Assembly: GCA_027493525.1 (NCBI GenBank)
Contig: JAOSKN010000002.1
Coordinates: 1,893,326-1,957,325, forward strand
Reading direction: 5' to 3'
Source of the DNA: Planctomycetota bacterium
Lineage (GTDB): Bacteria > Planctomycetota > SZUA-567 > H5-PLA8
Length of the DNA: 64,000 nt
Shown here: piece by piece, positions 41,069 through 49,692 of the stretch
How positions within the stretch are numbered: the first letter of the stretch is position 1
Layout of the letters: each line of letters opens with the position of its first letter
Position numbers and translations under genes: made by a program
Notes under the pieces: model-generated
What the model was told of the DNA's origin: nothing
The model's database searches: none
Seen by the model: only the letters and a program-made list of their open reading frames with translations

Positions 41069-41368
41069 TCACGAAGGCGGAGTGGAGGAGTTGGCTTTGG
41101 TGCTGATGGTGTATCGTTGAGCCTTGATCATATTAGGGTCGAGTTTGAGTCGATCTTGGGTTGAAATGCTCCTCTTTCCAGTTTGTGGAGTTGGGTTGGT
41201 GAGCATTTCCCCCTCGACTACAAACTCTTGTACCAGCGTCTCATCCAAATAGAGTTCACACGTACACTTCCTTATAAACTTATCCCCTTCAATCTTGCCT
41301 ACCATGACTAGGCGACCATCAGAAAAGCGGTAGACTTCATGCAGTCTCATTTTGAAGCCGTGACTCAT
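41069..41368 (-). CDS. Small protein after the Rhs gene, probable immunity protein
   Basis: 99 aa from the ATG at 41368 (GGGGAG upstream); a GTG three codons earlier is possible. It is a beta-rich, compact sequence: MRLHEVYRFSDGRLVMVGKI, CTCELYLDETLVQEFVVEGE. The stop of the Rhs gene lies 5 bases upstream, the standard location for the cognate immunity protein of an Rhs toxin tip. The family is not recognised. The base composition is AT-richer than that of the surrounding element DNA, as for the ankyrin immunity gene at 22007. Confidence 0.72.
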   Translation of the reverse strand: MSHGFKMRLHEVYRFSDGRLVMVGKIEGDKFIRKCTCELYLDETLVQEFVVEGEMLTNPTPQTGKRSISTQDRLKLDPNMIKAQRYTISTKANSSTPPS

Positions 41369-41373
41369 TGGGA

Positions 41374-44300
41374 TCACTCCCCAAGCATCTTACGCAAGAC
41401 CCCTACGTCTGCATCCGAAATCCCGAGTAGTTTCTGGTGTCGAATCATGAACTCCTTCACGTGCCGTTCAGCCCCTTGTACGCCAAGTCGATCCACTAGG
41501 CCAAGTCTCTGTTGGGTTCCATGCAGGAATTCCTCAAGTACCTCAATCTTCTTGGGGTCCATGCGCAAAAGTATATGTCGCAAGTCCTCACCTCCAACAT
41601 TCGCATTAGCCTGCATTGCATTCAGGTACCTAAGTTCATCAGATCCCTCGCGTGCATAAGTGATAGTTCTCCCCTTTCCTTCTACGGCGTTGATAAGATT
41701 CTTTGAGGCGTTTTCAGTCCCTCTGAGTCCATGGTTGCCGCCTTGGAATAGCTCTCGCGACGCCGCGTTCTCCGCCCTTGCTGTATCCACCGCATCATCA
41801 GTCCGGTTAAGAGCCCTCGCCGTATCCACCGCATCATCTGCTCTATCAAACGCCCTCCTGACATCGTTGGCGCGATCCAAGCTCTTGTACAGCAGCGCCG
41901 CCTTGGCGGCGAGGCCGACACCCGCGGCATCCGTCAAGACCTCGAAGGCGCCCTCCTTGAAAAGGTGCTCGGCGGCATCGAGCCGGGCGTTGTTTGCCCC
42001 GGAAATGGCCTTGGCCCACTCGTTGAAGGCCGCGATGTCCTCCTGCCGGCGACGTTCCGCATCGCGAGCCACATTCCGGGCAGTCAGCCTCGCGACCATC
42101 TGCTGGTGGACATCATTGGGTACCCAGACCAGCTTGCCCATCTGGCTATATGCAGTGAAGCCAGCCCGGGTGGGAATCGCGATCTTGACGGACTCCCTTG
42201 GAATCGAGCGAGCGGCCGAGAAGACGATGCCCGTGATGTTGTCACCAGGATCGCCGGCTCCGCCTCTTTCAAAGTAGGCGACCTCACCGCCAATTTTCCC
42301 CGCAAGGTCAATGGCCGCGTCCTTTTGATCGTCCGGGAAGGTCTTGGCTACATCGCCATTGGGATACACTACCTTCCAATCCGTCCCCATCGGATCCCAG
42401 CGATTCACCGGGTCTCCGGCGCAATAATTGTAGGTGTTCAACCCGCCCGCGTACCCGATCGGATCCCACGCCGTGAACCGCCCAAGCGCCGGATTGTATT
42501 GCCGATTCCGTAGATAAATCTCCCCCGTGCCCGCGTCGTGCAACTGCCCGCGGTACCCGGGCGAACTCGCGTGCGCGCCGGTCCCGCCGCTCACCACCGT
42601 CCGGTTCCCGAACGCGTCGTAGCGGAACTCCGCCGCGTACGCAGTCCCATCCCAAAGTCCCGTGATATTCCCCAGCCCGTCCTGCGCGTACGCCAGCGGC
42701 CCCTGCGGGACCCCGCCCACATCGCTTCGCTCCAGCAGCGCATCGGTTCCCGGAACGAAGTAGAACGTTTCCGCCGTACCGGTGGATTGCTTCACGCACG
42801 CGAACCCGTCGTAAAGGTAGTTCGTCGTCGAGCCGCCCGACGCCGAACTCGTCCGCATCCAACTCGCGCCCGCGTACGCGAACGTGTGCTCGACGGCCCC
42901 CACCGTCGCGCTCGTCTGCCGGTTCAGTCGGTCGTAGCCGAACTCCGTCGTCACCCCGTCCAGCGTCTGGCTCGTCAACAAGCCCACGCCCGCCGGGTCG
43001 TACTCGAACGCGCCCGTCTGCGCCCCGGAGATGGCCGTCAATTGATTCACGTCGTTGTATGCGTACGTGCTCGTCTGCGACGCCCCGCCGGTCAACTCCC
43101 ACCAGCTCAACTCGTCGAAGTCGCTGCGGGCCGTGGCGCCGGCGACAAGGTTGCCCGCCGCGTCCTGGACCCGCGCCATCAGACTCACGCCGCCCGCGGC
43201 GCCGTGCTCAAGCGTTACCGTGAGCGGCGCGACGGTCTCGGGGTCCTCCGCCACCGTGACGGTCGCCGAGCCTTCCGAGAGCGCCACTTCAAGCGTCAGC
43301 CATTCCCCGCCGTAAGCCTGAGGCGCGCCCTGCCCAAAAGGCGCCAGTTCCGGCGTGCCGGCCGCCGGCAGGTACCAGACTTCCACCCGGCGCGCGAGTT
43401 CGAACCCGCCCTGGCCGTCGGGAATCTCGCGCACCCCAATGCCGGCGACGTACCGGCCGTTCGCGTCTTCGCCGAAGGACAGGCCCGCGAGCGGGCTGAC
43501 GTACGGCTCGAAGGACGCCTCCGAGGCATCCGGCCGGACCTTGACGGTGTAAGGCGAGTAGGCGTCCGCGCCGAGATCGAGCGGCAGCGCCGCCTCCCCG
43601 TCGGAGGCCTCCGCACGGATGAAATCGCCGGCGTCGGACCACTCCGCCACGGGCGCGCCCGGCACCTCGTCCAGCGCATCGCTTTGAAGCGCGGCCGTGA
43701 GCGAAGGGTTGCTCACCCGCTGCGTGCGGTTGTCGCTGGCGTCGTAAGCATAGGAATGCTTGTAAGCGTCCGGTCCGGTCCGGAACTCGCTCTTGAGCCG
43801 CCCCGCGTTGTCGTACCCGAACAGGGTCTGGCCGCCGGGATGCGTGTAGCGCGTCATCCGCCCGCCGCCGTCGTAGGCATAGGCGAATTGCTCGATCTCC
43901 GGGTCCACGTCGCCCAGGACCTGCGTCATCGATTTCATGCGCCCGGCCGGGTCGAGGGCCATGGTTCGCGTGAGCGAGCTGGCGGGCAGGTCCAACCCGT
44001 TCACGCGGCCCGCGGCATCGTAGGAAAAGGCCGCTGAAACCCCGGTGAAATTGCCGCCGATCGTTTCCTGAACCTGCTCAAGCCTCCCCGTGCCGTTGTT
44101 GTAACTGTATGCAAGCTGTCTGCCCGCATAGGTCTTCGACTTGACCGAATTGTCCTTGTAGTAATCGAAGGAGACGCCGGTCGCGGGGCCGGTGATTTCC
44201 GACAATCTGCCGCGCAAGTCGTAGTCCCAAGTCAGCGTTTCGCCGCCTAAAGACTCCGTGTTCAGGCGCCCGTCACCGTGGTAGGTATAGCCGATTACCT

Positions 44301-47300
44301 TGTCCTGAGGCTGATCGGCGAGGGTCTTCGATTGGAGCCAGCCGCGCGCATCCCAGACGAAGTCGGTCTGGCGATTCCCGCGATCCTTGTAGGTCTTGAC
44401 AAGGTTGTTGTTATAATAGGCCTCGTTGATTTCCTTTTTGCCGTCGGGATAAATGGTTTCCTTCTGGCGGCCCAGCGAGTCGTAGGTGAATTCGGTTGCC
44501 TTTTGCCTGGGATCTATGATCTTCCAAAGGAGGCCCGTGTCGGCGTAATACTCGTAGTGGATGGTCCTGTTGCCGGGGAGGTGAATTTCCTTCAAGCGCT
44601 TGGTGGCGGCCTCGTAGACGTACTCGGTGGTCAGCCCTCCCTGGGTGCGTTTTTTAAGGCGGCCTGTTTCATCATACTCCATGCTCGCTTGCAGGCCGTT
44701 GGGTGCGGTGACCTGCGTGACAAGGCCCGCGTTATTGCGCGTATAGGTCGTGGTGCCGCCCATGGCGGTGACGGTATGGACATAACCGTCTTTGTAGCCG
44801 AATACCGTCTGAGTACCGTCAGGCGCCGTGCGCGTAAGCACCTGATTGTCGGCGTTGAAGGTTTGAGTCCAAAGGCGGTCTTCACCGTCCCTGTACTCGG
44901 TCACGTTGTCGTTTCGGTCGCGAGTAACGACCTTGAAAATGATGTCGTCGAAATCGTCTCTGATCGCATTGACGTCGCCCGTGCCGGGGTCAACTTCGTA
45001 GCGCGTTTCGTATCCTCTGCCATCCGTGGTCTTCACGAGGTGGCCGTACACCGGATCGAAGTCGCTGCTTCCCGTGCCGCCCGGGCCATCCCAATTCGTC
45101 GTCCGATCCAGGTTGTCCACCGTGACGTTGCCGAGGTTTAGGGTTGAGCCGTCGCCGCCATCGGGTACGAAGGCTTGGGATCTCGGGAACCCATCGATGC
45201 GATGCTGGGTCTTCAGGACGCCAGTGGCCGTCTGCAACTCGTGTGCATGCCCGCGGTGGTTGAAGCGCTGGGCGACTTGCCACTGATTGTTGGGAATATC
45301 GGGCCAACTTCGAACCGCGGTCCGCGCCTGAGTGTCGACGGTCAACTGGGTGTCCCTGCCCAGAAGATCCGTGCTTCCGTTGGGCAACCCGTCCACGTCG
45401 AAGCCGTTGACGACGGTATTTGCGCTCGCCCAGGGCTGCACGCCGGCAACACGGAGCAGTTTGTCGTAAGATAAGGTCTGCTTCGCCCCCAAAGCGCTCG
45501 TCACGGACTCAAGTACGCCGCAATTCTTATAGTCCAGCGTAGTATTGTTACCTCCTGGCGCTGTCTGGATATGCGGCCGCCCGAATCCGTCGTATTGCGT
45601 GCCGAACATCAAGCCCTCGGCGGATATGAATTCGGACCTTTGTCCAGCCGAGTTGTATTTGCAGCGGGACGTGTTGCCCCTGGGGTCGGTAGCGCTCTCC
45701 AGCAGGCCATGGGTGGGATGGTAGTTGTATATCGTGCGGCAGGCGGTTCGCGATCCGGGATTGTCGGCGGGACTGAGTTCGCGCATGACCGTAGACAGCC
45801 GCGTGCGCCCGATACGGTCGATCTCTTCAAGACTCAGCAGGGTATTATTGCGTTTAATGGAAATCATGGTTCGAGATGACGTGTTGTTATATTCATAGAC
45901 CAGTGGCGCGATTCCGGGCCGGTCTACTTGCGTGGGCCGCCCAAGGGCGTCACGGGTCGTGGAAGTGTACCGGCCGTATGAATCGCGACTCATGAGAATC
46001 CGGCCCAAGGGATCAAGCTGCGCTTCCGTAAAGGTTCCACCAGGCTCGACAACCTTGACCGTGCGGTCGCGCAGGTCGTAACGATATTGAGTCACGTACC
46101 CCATCATATCTACAGAGCGGATCGGAAGCCCGTGGTTGTTGTACTTCGTGGCCACCTTTCGCCCACCGGCTTGGTTGGTCGGATTGCTGGGCGCCAGTAC
46201 AATCAGGGGCTGTCCGAATAGGTTCCGCTCCGCGACGCGCCAGATCTGAGTCGTGGCATCCTTGGTTTGGGCAAGGAAGCCGTCCTCACCGTACTCAAAT
46301 TCCGTGTCATCCGTACCACTTACCGCGGAAGGGGATTTGAGCTTCTTGAGAAGTCCAAATTTTTCCGGTTCGTCGTAATATTCATAGGTCGTATCGGCGC
46401 CGAAAGAAGTGCTCTTCGTCAGCAGGTTGGCGCCCACCTTGTCCTTATCCAGATACTCCCAACTGGCCGAGGCTCCGCCCTGTATTACGGATGAGGTCAA
46501 ATTGCCCTTGGAATCGTACCCCAATGCCTTCGTGATCGGACCGAACGACATGACATCGATCTGGCGCAAGGCGGCGTTCACCCCATGCGTGGCGGTCAAC
46601 CCCTCCGGATCTTTGAGCGTAAGCAATGCATCCAAAGTGGGAGAGATGGTGAACGTGCTCGGCGAATGTGTAACGCCAACAATTCCCGTCGCCATGGCGG
46701 TGGTTGAAGGAGCAAGGCCGTCTGGCTGATAAGAATAAGTCATGTACGTTTTGTCGCCGTTGGCGAGCGTCGGCCCGTCGATGCGCTTAACCTTGCGCGA
46801 GGCATCGTCGTACGCGACGGCATAGGTCAGGTTCGAGCCGTGCGAGAAGTTACCAACAGCCTTGATCTCTCGCATCCGACGTAGCCCGCCGGCCTGACCA
46901 TCGTATTGGAAATACCACAATCCCAATTGTCTACCGGACAGGCTCGCCATTGGCATATCCGGATCATCCTGAAGCGGGAGGGATTCGGAGCGTCCGAACT
47001 CATCCCGCACGCAGGTCGCATTTCCGTCGCCGTTCCGCGTGATCCGAAGCGACCGGCCAAGAAGATCTGCGATTCTCGTCATCCGCCCTTGGCCATCGAA
47101 GAACCGGTACAGGTTGTCGTGAAGGATCAAAAGGTATTGCTCCCCTTCCTCACCCTCGGATTCGAAGTTCTCGGGATCGGCGTTGACCAGCGCGGCACGC
47201 AATCCCGTTTTGGGGTCGGAGACGAAACGATCCGTGAGGTACTTGAAAAGATACCGGCGTCCGTCCGCGCCGATGAGCGCGAGCAGGTCATTATCTTGCC

Positions 47301-49692
47301 GTTCCGAAACATCCACCTCTCCATCCAAGTTGGCGTCCACGGACCCGTCAAAGATTTGCATGTCGTAATTCGAGCGCCAGCCGGGGCCCATGCCGGTCTT
47401 GATCGCGTCGAGGTGGTTGTACGAGAACGCGACATCAGGCCCCAGGACCGGGGTATGGTACGTGCGTGCCACCGCGCCGAAGTGCAGGTTGCCGCGCGTC
47501 AGCCCGACGGAGGCGTATCCGCCCAGGAACGGCGCGTGCGGTGCGATGCCGTCGGATCCGCCAAGGCCGTTGGAAAGGCGTGTCAGCCTGAGGGGGCTCT
47601 CCAACTTGGGCAATTGAGAGAGAAGAGACTGATCATCTTCATTGGGAACAAATACGAGCTTCAGATTCAGGGAAACGTCCGCTGCGCATTCAAGGTACAG
47701 GGACTCGGGAAGCTGCACGGGTTGCAGGAGAGAATGCGGCCATTGAAGGTCGCCGGTAGTGATTTCGTTTCCTTCCGTGGCCGCGTCAAAAACGCGCACG
47801 GGACCGGTAAGGCCTTCCAACTTGACGGTTCCAGGCAGTTTCCAAGCGCTGTCAAAGTAGGCTACGGGCTTAATCTGAATGCGCGCTCCGGGCGCCGGAT
47901 GATTCGGGTAGTCGGAGGCGTTAAAGCCATCGAGGGAAACGACGCCGTGTTGAGCATTCTTGAAGGTTTCGTCCGTGCCATTAACCAGGCCGTCGTGGTT
48001 AGCATCCGCGAGAAGTTGGAACGTAATGAGGTACGCGGCCTCCTTCAGCTCCGTATTTTGCATGCCTTGCGGCGTAGTCAATACGAGATCGACCAATCCG
48101 GCGGGCACGTCTGCCCCAATAGTCAGGTCCAACTTGAGGCATTGCTGAATGCCGCCCGTGATGGCATCGACGTAGCCGCTGGCATGGCGATGGTTACAAA
48201 ATACACCAACCGCCTTGTGGACGACGATCTTGGACTCAGGACTCTCCGGGTCATCTTCTTCTGTGACCGCGACATTCTGGCCGTTGACCTTGATCCCAAT
48301 CTGGTCGGGCTCGACGACCTGTCCCGGCAGCGCCAATTCAGCCCCTTTGACAAAAACGGTAATTCGCTGTCCGGCTCGCCAAGTTGAAGGCTCAATGCGT
48401 AAGAAATTAAGCTTGTCGCGTGGGTTGAACACGGTCATGCCACCGAAAAAGTTCTCTACAAAATGATATTGCGCATCAATCAGCTTGTACTCGTATCCTC
48501 CCCACCCTATGGGGAAAGTTCTACGCAACTTACAAAACCGAACAGCAAAGTTTTTAGCGCTTGGCACTAAAGGTGAGGGCAGGTTGCTGTAGGCTTCCGC
48601 ATCGTATCGGGCGACTTCTTTGTCAGATCCCAACCCAAACAAGAGCGGCCCACGTCCCTCTCTTAAGTAATTCGGATCTTCCACGCTGCCCCATTGGGGC
48701 AGGCTTTGGAAATGGTTGAAGTTAAGAAACCTCTGGGAGCCACCGGCAGCGGTTAGCAACTGAGCGATCAATGTCGTGAATTGACCGCCTTGAAAGGCAG
48801 AGGCAGGTATACCATCGTCTCGAGAAAGAATCAGGTCAAGGATTCTGCCAGGAATTCGCTTGCCTCCCAGTCCGTCAAAACTACTCATCTGATCTTCGCG
48901 AGGAAGTACAATGCGATGCTCAGGGGCAAGAAGCCCTCCTGCAGGTTGGGTTATGCTTGGGCCCAAAAGCGCTTCGCTTGGGTCATGGGTGAAGTAATGG
49001 TCAAGGAGCAACTGGGGCGACGGGACTTCTGGATCGTCATAAAAGGAATATACTGTCTTGGGTGAATTAAAGGTGTAAGTACGATCTATCCCGTCAAAAT
49101 GCGAAAGATACGAGTCCCCGGCCATAGGTCGCCATCTGCCACCGTCTTCAAAGTTTCCATACGCCACACCGTAGGTCCGGTAGCGGTAAAAGGCAACCGA
49201 TTCGGATGCCACGTTGCCAGCGATATCTTCAGCATATATTTTTACGGGACCTGAGACCTTGCTTTCCCCCGCAAATCCTACTGGTGCCGCCAATCGCCAT
49301 ACCGAAGACATGCTAAGATTGGACGTATGCTCGCGCACAAGCGCCGCGCCATCTTGAGCAACGTAGTAGGTATCGTTGTCCGTATTGATCGTTCGTATTG
49401 GATTGAAGAGCCTGACCGATCGAACAACGGGAGCCTCGCGATCGACTACGAAGTTTAGCGCGCGGTGTGTGGCCGTGTTGCCTAGGACGTCTTCCGTTTC
49501 AATCAGGAGTTGATACGTGTTGGTCGTTGTGATTTTTCGTGGATCACCAGGTTGCGGGTCTTGCGGGTCCACGTCGGGCGATCGACTTTCCGGAAGCTGG
49601 TACTCTTTCAGCCCGTAGGAAAACGGCCTACCAGACCACGTCCACGGTTTTGAGAGCGCAAAGGAAGCATCGAGATTTGCTTCGATGGACGG
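41374..49692 (-). CDS. Giant Rhs protein, C-terminal part: Rhs core and toxin tip
   Basis: Listed from where this frame takes over from the upstream half; the open frame itself runs back to 49962. It encodes Ig-like segments, a spacer, then a classical Rhs/YD-repeat shell (many YxYDxxGRLxxxT-type units between ~46.9 and 42.5 kb). It closes with the Rhs core end motif (GRFTAWDPIGYAGGLNTYNY, DPMGTD). Beyond it lies a ~270-residue tip with a RADDAVDTARA-type linker and an unrecognised C-terminal domain (VLEEFLHGTQQRLGL, AERHVKEFMIRHQKLLGIS). The tip would be released into a target cell. Joining to 49692-62186 by one inserted base gives a single ~6,937-aa protein. Confidence 0.9.
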   Translation of the reverse strand, partial: PSIEANLDASFALSKPWTWSGRPFSYGLKEYQLPESRSPDVDPQDPQPGDPRKITTTNTYQLLIETEDVLGNTATHRALNFVVDREAPVVRSVRLFNPIRTINTDNDTYYVAQDGAALVREHTSNLSMSSVWRLAAPVGFAGESKVSGPVKIYAEDIAGNVASESVAFYRYRTYGVAYGNFEDGGRWRPMAGDSYLSHFDGIDRTYTFNSPKTVYSFYDDPEVPSPQLLLDHYFTHDPSEALLGPSITQPAGGLLAPEHRIVLPREDQMSSFDGLGGKRIPGRILDLILSRDDGIPASAFQGGQFTTLIAQLLTAAGGSQRFLNFNHFQSLPQWGSVEDPNYLREGRGPLLFGLGSDKEVARYDAEAYSNLPSPLVPSAKNFAVRFCKLRRTFPIGWGGYEYKLIDAQYHFVENFFGGMTVFNPRDKLNFLRIEPSTWRAGQRITVFVKGAELALPGQVVEPDQIGIKVNGQNVAVTEEDDPESPESKIVVHKAVGVFCNHRHASGYVDAITGGIQQCLKLDLTIGADVPAGLVDLVLTTPQGMQNTELKEAAYLITFQLLADANHDGLVNGTDETFKNAQHGVVSLDGFNASDYPNHPAPGARIQIKPVAYFDSAWKLPGTVKLEGLTGPVRVFDAATEGNEITTGDLQWPHSLLQPVQLPESLYLECAADVSLNLKLVFVPNEDDQSLLSQLPKLESPLRLTRLSNGLGGSDGIAPHAPFLGGYASVGLTRGNLHFGAVARTYHTPVLGPDVAFSYNHLDAIKTGMGPGWRSNYDMQIFDGSVDANLDGEVDVSERQDNDLLALIGADGRRYLFKYLTDRFVSDPKTGLRAALVNADPENFESEGEEGEQYLLILHDNLYRFFDGQGRMTRIADLLGRSLRITRNGDGNATCVRDEFGRSESLPLQDDPDMPMASLSGRQLGLWYFQYDGQAGGLRRMREIKAVGNFSHGSNLTYAVAYDDASRKVKRIDGPTLANGDKTYMTYSYQPDGLAPSTTAMATGIVGVTHSPSTFTISPTLDALLTLKDPEGLTATHGVNAALRQIDVMSFGPITKALGYDSKGNLTSSVIQGGASASWEYLDKDKVGANLLTKSTSFGADTTYEYYDEPEKFGLLKKLKSPSAVSGTDDTEFEYGEDGFLAQTKDATTQIWRVAERNLFGQPLIVLAPSNPTNQAGGRKVATKYNNHGLPIRSVDMMGYVTQYRYDLRDRTVKVVEPGGTFTEAQLDPLGRILMSRDSYGRYTSTTRDALGRPTQVDRPGIAPLVYEYNNTSSRTMISIKRNNTLLSLEEIDRIGRTRLSTVMRELSPADNPGSRTACRTIYNYHPTHGLLESATDPRGNTSRCKYNSAGQRSEFISAEGLMFGTQYDGFGRPHIQTAPGGNNTTLDYKNCGVLESVTSALGAKQTLSYDKLLRVAGVQPWASANTVVNGFDVDGLPNGSTDLLGRDTQLTVDTQARTAVRSWPDIPNNQWQVAQRFNHRGHAHELQTATGVLKTQHRIDGFPRSQAFVPDGGDGSTLNLGNVTVDNLDRTTNWDGPGGTGSSDFDPVYGHLVKTTDGRGYETRYEVDPGTGDVNAIRDDFDDIIFKVVTRDRNDNVTEYRDGEDRLWTQTFNADNQVLTRTAPDGTQTVFGYKDGYVHTVTAMGGTTTYTRNNAGLVTQVTAPNGLQASMEYDETGRLKKRTQGGLTTEYVYEAATKRLKEIHLPGNRTIHYEYYADTGLLWKIIDPRQKATEFTYDSLGRQKETIYPDGKKEINEAYYNNNLVKTYKDRGNRQTDFVWDARGWLQSKTLADQPQDKVIGYTYHGDGRLNTESLGGETLTWDYDLRGRLSEITGPATGVSFDYYKDNSVKSKTYAGRQLAYSYNNGTGRLEQVQETIGGNFTGVSAAFSYDAAGRVNGLDLPASSLTRTMALDPAGRMKSMTQVLGDVDPEIEQFAYAYDGGGRMTRYTHPGGQTLFGYDNAGRLKSEFRTGPDAYKHSYAYDASDNRTQRVSNPSLTAALQSDALDEVPGAPVAEWSDAGDFIRAEASDGEAALPLDLGADAYSPYTVKVRPDASEASFEPYVSPLAGLSFGEDANGRYVAGIGVREIPDGQGGFELARRVEVWYLPAAGTPELAPFGQGAPQAYGGEWLTLEVALSEGSATVTVAEDPETVAPLTVTLEHGAAGGVSLMARVQDAAGNLVAGATARSDFDELSWWELTGGASQTSTYAYNDVNQLTAISGAQTGAFEYDPAGVGLLTSQTLDGVTTEFGYDRLNRQTSATVGAVEHTFAYAGASWMRTSSASGGSTTNYLYDGFACVKQSTGTAETFYFVPGTDALLERSDVGGVPQGPLAYAQDGLGNITGLWDGTAYAAEFRYDAFGNRTVVSGGTGAHASSPGYRGQLHDAGTGEIYLRNRQYNPALGRFTAWDPIGYAGGLNTYNYCAGDPVNRWDPMGTDWKVVYPNGDVAKTFPDDQKDAAIDLAGKIGGEVAYFERGGAGDPGDNITGIVFSAARSIPRESVKIAIPTRAGFTAYSQMGKLVWVPNDVHQQMVARLTARNVARDAERRRQEDIAAFNEWAKAISGANNARLDAAEHLFKEGAFEVLTDAAGVGLAAKAALLYKSLDRANDVRRAFDRADDAVDTARALNRTDDAVDTARAENAASRELFQGGNHGLRGTENASKNLINAVEGKGRTITYAREGSDELRYLNAMQANANVGGEDLRHILLRMDPKKIEVLEEFLHGTQQRLGLVDRLGVQGAERHVKEFMIRHQKLLGISDADVGVLRKMLGE

